Source: Membranipora membranacea (Eukaryota > Bryozoa > Gymnolaemata > Cheilostomatida > Membraniporidae). Taken from it: DNA of 64,000 nucleotides. The DNA lies in contig OU612072.1 in the NCBI GenBank assembly GCA_914767715.1, forward strand, positions 372,001-436,000, read 5' to 3'. A program made the position numbers and the translations under genes. The notes beneath the pieces are model-generated. The model was not told the DNA's origin, made no database searches, and worked only from the letters and a program-made list of their open reading frames with translations. Shown piece after piece: positions 1 through 11,140 of this stretch; the stretch's first letter is position 1, and each line of letters starts with the position of its first letter.

Positions 1-1640
1 TAGTCTGTCGGGTCCAGCTCCTTTCCTAGTGTTGATTGTTTTGAGTTATTTCAGTACATTTTCTTCATTCACTTCAAATGGAGGAGCAGTCATTTTAGGT
101 TCATCGATATCTGGGTTATTTACTTTAGGTTTCTCATAGCGTGCAAAGAATGTGTTCAGGTCGTCTGGTTTGTATTTCATCTCATGTTCAGTTGTAGACG
201 TTGATGTAGGAAGTCCATTTAATTTTTTTATATCTTTCCAAGCTCTGGCCGGCTCATTGATTAGACATTGTTGAATTCTTTTAGAGTATTCCACTTTGGA
301 TTTGGTGATTGCTTTTGTGACTGATTTTTTAATTTTATGATACAGTTTTCTATTTCCACTTTGGTGCGCCTTTTGTTTCTGAACAATCAAACCATCTATG
401 TGCTTGGTAACCAATGGTTACTGATTTGCATGCTTTTTAAATGTCTTCGTCGGTATACACAGGTCCGTACAGAAGTTTATGTATTCGGAGATCACATCTG
501 TCTGTTTATCAATGCAGGGTTCATCAAGAAGATTGTCCCACAGGGTGATATCTAAACTAGTCTGTAGAGCTTCGCAGTTCTCATCTGTGTATTGACGGCA
601 TGTGATATATGAAGGTTTAGTTTTAGACAGAGGCTTGTAGCTAGTTATTAAATGCATGACATGATGATATCAGAAAGGCCCAGTTTAGCAAGTTGGTGGC
701 AGTGACTGTAGCCGTTCTTGATTCTAGTGAAGCATTTATCCAGTATTTTATTGTTCCGAGTAGGTTTCTTGATTATTTGGTAGTAGTTGTTGAGTTTGAT
801 TGGAAGTTGATTAAAGTCTCCCATAAGTAGTATGCAGGCATTAGGGTATTTAGATTCAATTTTTTTCAGATGTGAAGTTATTGCGTTTATAGTCGAGGCG
901 GTTGAATCTTTAAGTCTTGATTTTCCAGTGAAAGGCGTATAGCATGAGATAGAGATGATTGAAGAGAATTATCTGGGTAGCCAGTGTGGTCTAGATTTAA
1001 TTGTCATGATCTCGCAGTGATTGTAGATAGTCTGATTATTTGTTGACCAGCACTTATTGATGTACATCAAAATGCCTCCTCCTATTGTTTTACCGCTGTC
1101 CTCCGGCAGCCTATCATTTCTAAACTGTTCATATCCATCTAGTTCTGTCCGTGATTTTGAGATGTCAGGGGTAAGCCAGGATTCGGTGATACATCTAACA
1201 TGAGAGAGATTTTTAAGTCGTTTGGTGTTTAGCAGTCCATATAATTCATCAAGTTTATTACATACAGAGTTAGCATTTGTAAGTAAAATTGCTGGTAGAG
1301 GGACTCTGCCTTGGTTCCTGCTTATGTTGACTCGTACACCTGATCGCCTTCCTCGTTTCTTAGTTTTTAGTAATCCAGGATCAGTTTGTTTTACAAGTTT
1401 TTTTATAGTCAGTTTTCCAAATTTCTTTTATTTGATCTCGTTGCAGGGAATTTTTAATGTCCATAATAGTAGCATAGTTCGAAGGCTCCTCACTCCTCTT
1501 GGATGTAATATAAGGGTGAATATGAGCAGAAGTATAAGCAGAGGCTGCAATAACTGCTCCATAGTTGCTAGCAGTAATTATCACACAGGTAATAATTGTA
1601 TTATAAACAACCCAAATCACAATCTGATCGCTCCCTCAAT
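1..1640 (-). mobile_element. LINE (CR1/L2-like), endonuclease and start of RT, decayed
   Basis: Minus-strand remnant of a non-LTR retrotransposon. Reading leftward there is a basic stretch (KKRGRRSGVRV, near 1350), then ILLTNANSVCNKLDELYGL, then the APE-endonuclease motif CITESWLTPDI (near 1190), ILLMGDFNQLPIKL (near 815) and KLGLSD (near 680). A linker region follows, and the frame reaches KGAGPDR, the first reverse-transcriptase block, at the left edge. The copy is dead: there are in-frame stops at 969-971, about 416-418 and 46-48, and a frame change near 655-670. The rest of the RT lies outside the window. Clade assignment rests on motif style only. Confidence 0.85.
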
Positions 1641-1840
1641 GAGTGATTTAGACCTGCTAGGGTCATACCCAGAAACCGCTCATTCATTGTCGGACTAGCT
1701 GTATACACATATTTTGCATGAGGAATTTTTGGGACGATTTTGTCCATGTGAGCGATTTGTAGAGCAATAGTGTGATAATGATGATTTGCTTTAGTAAAGC
1801 AGCACTCATCCTTTATAATTGAAAGACCCCCCTGGTTCAC
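1612..1840. repeat. Dispersed repeat, copy 1 (copy 2 at 44515-44740)
   Basis: Shares the opening AATCACAATCTGATCGCTC, several internal blocks (TGCTTTAGTAAA) and the ending AATTGAAAGAC with 44515-44740 in the same orientation. No coding potential. It is probably a short non-autonomous element; ends and target duplication are not resolved. Confidence 0.6.
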
Positions 1841-1954
1841 AATTTGTTTTTGTTATCGCTGGTTTGTTTAGTACAGAACGCACATAGAGTTATTATATAC
1901 TCTAGAGTGGACAATGTGTACAAAAATAGCATCAGGTCTTGTCCTACTTAATTA

Positions 1955-2280
1955 TTGTGAAATCCATGACACAACGCAATCTGGTTGTGCATGGCTAGTG
2001 CCTGTATCATATAACTTGTCATTGAGAATATATGTATTGGGCATGGAAATTTAGATTTTGAGAGCGCTTATAGCCATTTTTTCGAAAAAAAAATTTATGC
2101 GACACTATTTGGATCACTTGCAGGTATTTTCACTCGCAGCCAGTGGAAAATGTGTCCATGTTTTCCCATTAAAATAAACCAAAATCTCAACCGCAAACAC
2201 ATCATTGTGATGAAATAGAAACTACCGGGCTAGCTTAATTTTTTTCACTGCCACCTGCCAGCCATATTAGCTGTGTCCTG
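1955..2280 (-). repeat. Dispersed repeat, inverted copy of 3400-3885
   Basis: The reverse complement matches the plus strand at about 3400-3885. Shared blocks include the one around GTGTCGCATAAAAAAATTT, the block around GTTATATGATACAGGCAC, and a GGCTGGCAGG/ACAGGACACAG block. The two copies face each other across about 1.2 kb. Function unknown; probably arms of a foldback or copies of one MITE family. Confidence 0.6.
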
Positions 2281-3035
2281 TTTGTACCCAACCCCACCCC
2301 TCCCTGAAACAAATTATCTCTTATTTTGAGTATGGTGAGAAATCAGAAATATCTGTTAACTTAAAAATGTCACATTGGTGAGAGAACGAAATTATATCGG
2401 CTTTCTCAGGACTAATATAACCATGTTAATATCAGTCTTGTTGGGATAATTTTCTGAATTTCGGTAAAATGCAAGTAGAAAGACTTGGACCAATGATGTA
2501 TATAACATTGGTTGAAACATTTTAATTCATATTGTCTAGTATTATATGTGCCTAACAATGAAATATTATTAAAGTCTCTAATAACGCCCTCTGTACTCTT
2601 CTCAACAGAAGATTTGAGTTGCAAAGACGAAATATTATGGTGTTTTCTCCATTATGTTTTGCATTGCAACTGGTAACTGATTGCCATTTTCATACAATTT
2701 CCCAGACTGAGTGAGGGAATTTAATAAAATCTAGAGTCAATCTTGACAAGTATGTGTATTGAGTTGTCCTTTCGACGTTTTCTTGTTATCCAGCGACTCA
2801 ACAGAAGAGTTTATGGATCTACTGATTTAACCTGCTGTGTTTGCTTGAATTGTTTTGGCAATACAAAGACGAGTGGCCACCCAGGAGAGGGAATTAAGAG
2901 CTATAAAGGACATAGCCAAACCAAAACCGAGATCTTAAAGCTGAAAATTTTGAGCCACAGGTTACTTGCACATCTTGTATAATTGGAAGTCATTATACTT
3001 CACAAATAAAATGAACTCATTGAGTGTATAACATT
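2281..3035. other. No gene recognised
   Basis: AT-rich sequence between the inverted repeat copies. Open frames here are short, start and stop at random and show no splice-flanked coding pattern. Confidence 0.5.
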
Positions 3036-3885
3036 TTAGTTAGAGAGACAGGACACAGTTTAACTGGCTGGCAGGCAAGTGGCAGGGCATAAAACCGGCT
3101 ATCCATGTAATTGTGATTTTATCGCGATGTTGTGTTTGCAGTTGAGATTTTGGTGTATTAAGGGGATAACACAAATCTTTTTGTCACCTGTCTGCCCCCT
3201 GAAAGGAATCACTTGTCATCTAATAGTGTGGCATGAAAAATATTGCTACAAATGTTCTAAAAATCGATAAAGGCAAGCGGCCAACTTTTTCACCTCCAAT
3301 CACATTTCCACAGGCTACTTTTACCCCATGTTATCACATATCATCGTCAGTAGCTGGAACTGAACAGATACAATAAACCGACCGAGTGTGCAACATATTA
3401 GTTAGAGAGACAGCACACAGCAAAATACCTGGCAAGCGGCAAAAACCAGCTGGCCCTGTCATTGCGATTTAAGCTCATGTATTTGCAGTTGATATTTGGC
3501 TTATTTTAAAGGGAGAATAAGAAAGGAAGAGAAAATACCTGCAGGTGTGGTAAGCGGTGTACATGTGAAATTATCTGATAAATTGGCTTTAAGTGCTCTA
3601 TAAACTTAATTTGTATGTCCAGTTCTAATATTTTTAATGATATAGTCAATGATTCATGCACTATCCACGGACAACCAGTTTTCGTTGCGTCATGGAATTG
3701 AAAGTGAAAATACTGACAAGTGATCCACATAGTGTCGCATAAAAAAATTTCTGAAAATATGGCTGTAAGCGCTCTAAAAATCTAAATTACCATGCCCAAT
3801 ACGCATTTCTCAATGATAAGTTATATGATACAGGCACAAGCCATGCACAACCAGATTGTGTTGTGTCATGGATTTTGCTGTTTTT
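3036..3885 (+). repeat. Direct copies of the repeat seen inverted at 1955-2280
   Basis: A partial copy starts near 3036 (TTAGTTAGAGAGACAGGACA...TGCAGTTGAGATTTTGG) and a second near 3388 (TTAGTTAGAGAGACAGCACA...). The second continues through two tandem versions of a block of about 180 bp, each opening with GAAAATAC and containing GCTGTAAGCGCTC or its variant, at about 3522-3690 and 3703-3880. Divergence between copies shows they are old. Confidence 0.6.
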
Positions 3886-4204
3886 AATAATAAAGAGATA
3901 ATGTGACTCTGAAAAATAAAGTTCAGCTGTGTAATTCCTGTTACCTGAGTTTCAAGCCAGCCAGTGGGTTTACATAGACATGAATGTGTTGCTGGGTACT
4001 CTCTTGATCCATCTTACTTACTAGCTTGCAATCATGGAGCAATGTAGGGCTTAGTTCTCAATCTAGAAAACCTGCTGCGTAGGCCTACTAATTGTTTAAA
4101 TCATCCTGTTTTGTTAATTAAAGAGACAAAATATCAACGAAGGTTTTGTTTAGCTTGTTACACAAATAATCTTTTTTTTTCAGTTCACATTTTGATGCAC
4201 TAAG
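3886..4204. other. Upstream region of the Ig pseudogene, no feature assigned
   Basis: AT-rich sequence before the signal-peptide exon at 4205. A short T-run lies at about 4173-4180. No promoter motif can be assigned with confidence. Confidence 0.4.
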
Positions 4205-6931
4205 ATGATTTCATCGACTGAATCAAGACAATGTCTTGCAGTTATATGCATATCTGTGGTGACTATATTGCAGTTCTCAGTTGGAGGTTTGTTGCTACTA
4301 GGACTTCATTTTAACTGAGGCATTATGGCTCTTTGATGAACGCCCACATGACAGTAATTTTACATCTTGCCAATCCAATGACTAAATATTTTACCGCTGT
4401 GAGCCTGCATGCATCTTGGAGAGGTCCAGCTTTTCTCAAGAACCTGCACATCAGTCAAGTTTATCATAAGTTTTATTCAATTATCACATATAACAAATAT
4501 GTAGGCCTACTACTACTACATGAACCCTGATGAAACATATTCAGAATTTTTTGCTTCAGAAAAAGTTGATGACTCTCATTATACCAGATACAGTAGAATT
4601 TGCTATCACTGTTGTGATTTAGAAGAATGGACAGATTTATATTAAATGACTGTTTATTTATTATCATTGTAGAAGTATTAACACTTAATAAAGCTACAAC
4701 TACAGGTGACAGTTGTTATCTCGGTGAACCGCTCACAATAACATGTCAATCTTCTGAGATACCGGCTTCTGGTAGTGTATATGGTTTGGTTATGAAGTTG
4801 GACGATGCAGAGATTCAATGTGTTCGATTCAGCACGACATTTATTCTTGGGAATAATTGGCCAGTTCAAGTTGAAGCTCCTGTTAATGATGATCAGTGTA
4901 ACCTAACTGAGAATGATAAAACTCTGACTCTCAAACTCAACATCCCACAGGAACTGTCTACTCAATCAACAACTTGTATAAGTTCGACACAAGGATCTAC
5001 TCCGTTAGTTATCCAGCCCCAACCTGTATTAAGTGAGTATGTATGCAAGCAAGGGTAAAGCTTCAGACATATCCGATGGCTTTTCTTATATACAATGTTT
5101 ATCAAAGTTGGGACAGGGTTAACTCAATATGTAAGGTTCGGCGGTCTGTCAGTAATGGGTTGACTATTCCAATTGATAAACCTGCTAATTATAGTGATCA
5201 GTGCAACCTTCCCGGGATGGATGACTCTCAAACTCATTTTCAAAATACTCATCTGCATTTAACCTTGTTCAACATTTAATTATCATCTTGGAAGACAATA
5301 TAATATGTGGATAATACTAAGAAATAATAATTGGCAACAATAAGAAATTAATATATTATGTTTTATTTATACCAGTACCACCGACAAATCTGACATTATC
5401 TGTTGATAAAGAACCTGTAGTTGAGAATGAGACTATCACTGTCAGTCAGACTCTCCGAAAAGCTCTTACTTATATGGTAATTATACATTAGACACTACAG
5501 CAGGTTTATACCACTTCATCTCGTTATCTGAAAACTGCGATACATGAATTTGTTACACATGTTATTATAACAAAAAAAACCTTACCATGAGAACAGTACC
5601 GTGGAAGATAGAACATAATGATATACAGACAGTCAATGACTCATACAAAAGAGAATTAGTCCTGGTCGACCTCCATTATTAATTGATGTTTATTACAGAA
5701 TTAGTCAGAGAATCTGGAGAGACTCAATTAACTGGTGGATTATACACTACAAAGATGATCTTGTTAAGACAAAGGAAATCAGGCCTCAATGTGAGTCTAT
5801 ATGTATTTGATATCAAACTCAACCAAAACTTTCACCCTCATTAGCCGCTGTTTGATGTAGATGTAACTAGGTGTTGTAGATGCGTATATATGACCCACCA
5901 AATTGCAAGCTCTGTTATCAACTTGACTTTAATCATAACACAATTTCAGATATCACTCGTGACTTGGATCAGGTATCACAAAGATCTACAGAGAATAATC
6001 CCGAATCACCAACTCCACTGATATGTGATATAGAGGGTTACCCTACACCTAACTACACCTGGACATCAAATCGAACAGATATAACCTCTACAGAAACCAG
6101 CACACTAACTTTTAGAGAAACTAGAAATAATGGAGAGGTAGAAGAGGTTACTTGTGAAGGATCTGTTGATGGAGCTGGTGAGTGTTTACTCCTCCAATTC
6201 TGTTTTCATCTTGAGAATATTCAATAGACCTGGGGAGACACTAAAACGCTTTTGATCAATGTAATATCTTTGTGACTGTCTAAACTGGCTAAACATCAAG
6301 TTCTGGTACTTTGATATTTTGTGTCATAAAGTTAATTATTTCAATTTTGATTTTCTATTAGCCTATTGTAATTCGGGATTTACCAATGATCAACTATGTG
6401 TGTCTGTCCGTTGTATTTAGCATTTATCAAGATTTTAAACTTCCTTTGAATACTAATTCTTTCTATTCTGATTTTGATCAAAATGTTATTATTAAATTGT
6501 TGTGGGTTGTGTGTATTCCAAAATAGCTTTGCTCCTGGTATTATTATGTAACTTTGTTGATGGTTATAGTAATGAGTATTGTCACTTAATTTTTACTCTT
6601 AAAAGATAACGATACCTATCAAACTTGATCATCCATTATTGAGGTAAATGAATAAATCAACAGTTGAATAAAACGGGCAAGTGAGAAGTACAATTATACC
6701 TGTAAATCTTGTAGGTCTAAGTCCAATATCTATTACTTGGAAAATCATATGGCGTGGCACCAGCCAATCCTCTATCAACATTGTCCACTAGAACTATACC
6801 TACTGAGGCTGTACCGACTAAAGCTGTTTCCCATTCATCCGCAGCTACTATTGGTGGAGCATTAGGAGGAGTGATTTCGGCCATTTTTATAACTACTTCC
6901 ATCGGAATCTACTGCAGGAATAAACGCAAAG
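4205..6931 (+). pseudogene. Immunoglobulin-superfamily membrane receptor, pseudogene (paralogue of 59859-63704)
   Basis: Six exons match the gene at 59.9 kb one for one: signal peptide 4205-4286 (82 nt, MISSTESRQCLAVICISVV...), Ig-like domain 1 4673-5032 (360 nt, LGEPLTITC), first half of domain 2 5376-5476 (101 nt), second half 5699-5790 (92 nt), domain 3 5950-6177 (228 nt, CDIEGYPTPNYTWTSNRTD), and stalk plus membrane span 6715-6931 (217 nt, IGGALGGVISAIFITTSIGIYC). Splice sites are canonical and mostly phase 1. The paralogue's exons at the third, fourth and sixth positions are all multiples of three (108, 168, 201), while here they are 101, 92 and 217. The cysteine block of domain 2 is therefore damaged, and the stalk exon meets TAG at 6789-6791 when read in phase. 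Loss of function is inferred from these lengths; an unusual isoform is less likely. Confidence 0.8.
5100..5280 (+). pseudogene. Decayed partial duplicate of the Ig domain 1 exon
   Basis: Just after the domain 1 exon (4673-5032), the intron holds a degenerate copy of its second half. Both contain the block TGATCAGTG(T/C)AACCT followed by ACTCTCAAACTCA, in the same order and spacing (PANYSDQCNL versus PVNDDQCNL). It lacks splice sites and appears to be a failed internal duplication. Confidence 0.55.
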
Positions 6932-8440
6932 GTGAGATAGTACAGTCTGTACAGGAAATAAGGAACAACCCAAACTGCCACACTTGGTTACCTCAGATAC
7001 CAGCAGCTCAGCTTGAATTTAGCTCAGCTGTTACAAACTGCATCAATTGTAAATGGCAATATTTGTTCTTTATAGTTGACCCTGACTGTAAACTATCTCA
7101 CTCATGTATTCTTTAACGTAGACTGTGTTTAATTAAGTGAGACAGCCAACAAAAGTGTTTAGAAAAAATGGAAACTAGTTGTTAAATTTATGTAGACACT
7201 TGAAAGCAGTAAAATTCATAATTAGATCATGTGAGCCAGAGAAAAAGATACTTTACTACGTTGAATTGTAGGCAAACAATAGCAGCCCCTCATAATGAGG
7301 CAGCTAAAGAGAGGAAACTATTTGTGAAATTTATGTACACACCTGAATGCATTAATATTCATAATATTACTGAATTCTAACTTTAATTTATTGAAATATT
7401 TAAATTAAAGGGGTAACATGAAGTAGCTAAAGCGACAGAATAACTGCGAATAGTGTATTTACTTTCAATATTAGGCAGCATTGTGCAATCAAACATGTAA
7501 GTAAGACTGAGGGCAAAATATTCTTATTATAGGGAGAACACTATCAACCCCGCTATAAATAAGCGAAGATGATGAAAGATAAGTGTGTCTGAAATAATGA
7601 AGATTCAGTAAGCACCGAACCAAGGTATATAAGGAAGAGGATAGGGATGAAAGTTATCCAGTTGTTACAGGATTACACACACACACGCACGCACACGCAC
7701 ACACACGCACACACACACACACACACACACACTCGAGCAGCAGTACCATGGAGGATGAACAACTTATTATTTGAATACAGATCTGATTGTATTCAGACAT
7801 TTTGAAAAGATTGATTTTTTTTAGAACATCTTTATTGGATATACAATTAAGCCTTGAATTAACTGAACTACAGACAAAAAAGGGGCACTCAGTTATTTAA
7901 AGTCAAAGATGCTCAGTTGTAGTATCTCTTCCTTACTTTTCAAAAAGCTATCTCCTTCCTACAGTTTTTAATTCAGAATAACCACATTTGATCAACTGGA
8001 TTGTTATTCTGTCAGCTAACTATTCATTTCTTTTTTCTGTAAAAAACTCAAAATCAGACAAAATATCTCCAAGTTTATGTTTTTCTGTTTGGGCAGAGTT
8101 ACATTTCGACATGGTAAGTTACAGTGATCTGGTTTGTTTTTAGCATCAGTTTATGACATTATCTAAAAAAGCTTTTGAGGGCATGTTTGGAATAATTTTT
8201 TAACACATTTTAAATGCGATTTACTTTTTTTTTACGGTGTTTATTTCATCAATCAGTGATGTGGCATTGTTACGCAATGCAGTGCAAAGAGCCTATCTTT
8301 GTAGTTTCTATGGCATTGTGTACAGTTTCAAGCAAATTTCAACTGCCTTTTATCAAAGGAGTGGAGCAATTAACAAATGACAATGTAGGTGCTATACTGA
8401 ACTGAACAAAAGAATATTTCTGTTGGTTACTAAGTTTTCA
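6932..8440. other. No gene recognised; downstream of the Ig pseudogene
   Basis: AT-rich sequence. No equivalent of the cytoplasmic-tail exon of the intact paralogue could be recognised. The only distinct feature is the CA microsatellite at 7671-7732. Confidence 0.5.
7671..7732. repeat. (CA)n microsatellite with CG interruptions
   Basis: About 60 bp of ACACAC with interspersed ACGC units. Confidence 0.95.
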
Positions 8441-9301
8441 GTGAAGACTGTTGGGACGGATTGGCAGCCACCCATCAAATTCTATCAGAATGACTATAAA
8501 TATAACTTAAAATTATTAATCTTCACTATTCCACAGATGACACTTGTGTAATTGGATTAGTTGGTGATGATTTAGACTTATGTAATTATTTTTCTGAAAT
8601 TAATAGAATCTCCAAACAATGCATAATTTAGATTTACTACTTAATTCTTCTAAGACAAAGAAATGCTTTTCTTTACTAAACATCTCAAACCTGATAATCC
8701 TAAACTGACTCTAGATGGCACCGATATATCGTTTTGTGAAAAGGTAAAATACCTTGGTGTAGAGATTGACAACAGACGGAGATTCGAAGATTATGTGCAT
8801 AAAATAACTGGAAAAGCAAGTCAAAGGATTTATGTTGTCAAAAATCTTATGTATCTGAGTTCAAGACCATTAGCTTCCATGCTGTTCAAAAGTTTTGTAG
8901 TTTCACTCTTAATGTAATGTCTGCCTGTTTTGCACACTAGCATATATGCTAAAGACAAGAAATTACTAAGAAAAGTTTTCAATGATGCCAAGAATTTAGG
9001 GCTTGACGTATTTGACCTAAATACTATTGTTAAACAGAGAACTAAATCCATTATCATGTGCTGTTTTTCTGATGAAGATCATTTTATACACGATTTTCTT
9101 GAATTTCGCCCTTCTGGTCGTCTAAGACATGTTAAATATAGCAGCTCATGGGGCAAAGACTGTTTTCTAAGACAATGTGCATCACACTTAATGAGATTGT
9201 TTTTTTTTTAAACGAAAGTTCCATACACTAGTAGCAAGCTCTGATTATGACAAAGTATATCCATCCTTTTTTCGCAACATTCAATGTTTGTGATAGTAGT
9301 A

Positions 9302-9344
<43 letters not shown>

Positions 9345-9345
9345 T
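8440..9345 (+). mobile_element. LINE (CR1/L2-like) 3' fragment with simple-repeat tail
   Basis: 5'-truncated copy of the C-terminal third of a reverse transcriptase. DDTCVIGLVGDDLDLCNYF (near 8536) follows the catalytic block, then LLNSSKTKK, KYLGVEIDNRRRFEDYVHKI (near 8748) and MYLSSRPLASMLFKSF. A second frame, with the shift near 8915, continues as AKDKKLLRKVFNDAKNLGLD to about 9210. Stops and the frame change show it is inactive. It ends in (AATC)n at 9300-9343, the kind of simple-repeat 3' end used by this LINE group. A more decayed relative lies at 54840-55070. Confidence 0.85.
9300..9343 (+). repeat. (AATC)n tail of the LINE fragment
   Basis: About eleven perfect AATC units directly after the LINE 3' end. 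Confidence 0.95.
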
Positions 9346-10530
9346 CCACATACATATTCAGAATTTTCCAGAATCTCAATATGATTGATATATGCAGCGC
9401 TAGATATTTTGTAACTCCTGCTCTGACCGAATATATTTTCCAACCAGTATCCAAAGTCCAAAACCCCAGTTCTGACAAAAAAATGGCCTGTATTGATTGT
9501 GCACCTTTTTTTTATACCAAATATATTGCATCTAAATTATTTCGTATATGTTGAATCAGTAGGCTACTAATGTATTTATATTTTTGCAATCGACCATGCC
9601 ACCTTGTCGAAATTCAGTTATCAACATTATCTTAACTAAACCAATCCATGGTCCATGCTTCTAAAAATTGTACAAGGTTGCGATCACTTCACTCTTGGCT
9701 AGCCTAGTTAACCTTCTTACCGGGAGTTAATGCACAACCAAGTAGAGAGTGCTCATTTTACGCCAAGACAAGTCTGAGGCAGGATGTTGCAAAGATGTTG
9801 CCAGCTCCAATGGATATTGTTCAAGAATAGCATTTTCAAAATGATCCTAAATGTTTGAGGTTAAATTTTACACGAATGTGTATTGCTGAGTTGATCTTCT
9901 ATGGTATTTAATCATCCAGATATTTTGATCATTGAAAAACACTGATGTAATTATGTTGGATGGGTATATGATTATAATAACCATGTGTCTGGATGGCTCA
10001 CCACTAATAACACACAGTATACTCTTTGTGAAATATTCTGCCGCATAGTCAGTGAGCTAGCATCTGCATGATCGACCTTGGTTTATTTATCACCATTTAG
10101 GAATAAAGTTTGTGAAAGGACAGGGCCAGTGACAGAATTAGTGTGACTGTTGAATTTGTGCATTTTCTCAAAATCTTGCTCTGGGACTGCATCTATATTA
10201 CAGCAAGTTATATTGTTGTTACTATTGAGGATTCAGTTAGCCAAACAGGTGGGCTGCCTTCCTAAAGAAAAAATCTGCGCTGGCCTCCAAACAAAATTCA
10301 AAGCATTTCTTCACGCAGTACATTGCAAAATTCCAAGTACCATTGAGACCTAAGCTGGATGAAGATATCAGTGTATTGTAGTTGGAGCAATTACAGACAA
10401 TGTTTTCTCTGAATTTTCTAATTCCTCGAGCAAATCTTATTTGTAAACAACAAGTTGTATTATAGTCTCTGTCTTACATTACAGTGGAAGAATTTGTTAC
10501 TGTTGTGCCTTGTTTATCTATTCCAAAGGA
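9346..10530. other. No gene recognised
   Basis: AT-rich sequence with only short random open frames; no repeat structure seen. Confidence 0.5.
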
Positions 10531-10909
10531 TTTAAAGGGCATCCAAGGTTTCGCAGCAATGCATTAGTGGGTAGTAAATAATGTGCTAGGCAGCATCAGC
10601 TTTGTGCATGACGCGGCGCAAAACTCAAAGTAGTTGCTGACTCTAACCTGGGTAACACTTCAGTTTAGGGGAGGTTCCAAGACATTGCTTTAATAATGAT
10701 AGAGCACAGCCTAAATAATAACAGGAACAGGAAACTGCTCTGTGGTATACTATTTTAGCTGAGTTTGAGTACTTGATGGATGGATTGTTTCACAAGAATT
10801 CTGGCTGAATAATCATCAGAATTAGATTTTGTCGTTTTCCCCATGCAGAAGGTGCAATCTGCTATCAATCGATGAGAACTTGTTTGAAACCTTGGTTGCC
10901 CTTTAAAGG
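10530..10909. mobile_element. MITE, TTAA-target type, copy 1 (copy 2 at 57900-58284)
   Basis: About 370 bp bounded by inverted termini: AGGGCATCCAAGGTTTC at the left and its near-complement GAAACCTTGGTTGCCCT at the right. Both ends abut TTAA (TTTAAAGGG... and ...CCCTTTAAA), which suggests a piggyBac- or Kolobok-type target. The whole length aligns with 57900-58284. No coding capacity. Confidence 0.75.
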
Positions 10910-11045
10910 CAATGTTATATTATAATATCAAACCCTGAGGTTAACCTTTGTGTCTCAAGACTTGTTGCTTCTTATGAGATTTATTACATCAGATTTAAAT
11001 TGAAGGTTGATTTAAATCAGATTTCTTGCCACAAACCACATCCCG

Positions 11046-11140
11046 GAGCATGGGCGGCGAAATTATTCTTTGTTTGCAGGCAGGTCGGAGCACACCTGGG
11101 TGCCAACCAAAGCCCAGTAGTCCATGGACCGCAGATACGT
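11046..11140 (-). mobile_element. Fragment of tRNA-derived SINE
   Basis: Contains GGCAGGTCGGAGCACACCTG and CCCAGTAGTC, also found in the SINE at 15050-15240. It breaks off before the tRNA-like head, so only the body is present. Confidence 0.65.

Noticed and set aside
1222-1698. 158-codon plus-strand frame
   Set aside because: Shadow of the LINE endonuclease and its upstream region coded on the minus strand.
9300-9343. CRISPR-like short repeats
   Set aside because: Uninterrupted 4-bp simple repeat without spacers; eukaryotic DNA.
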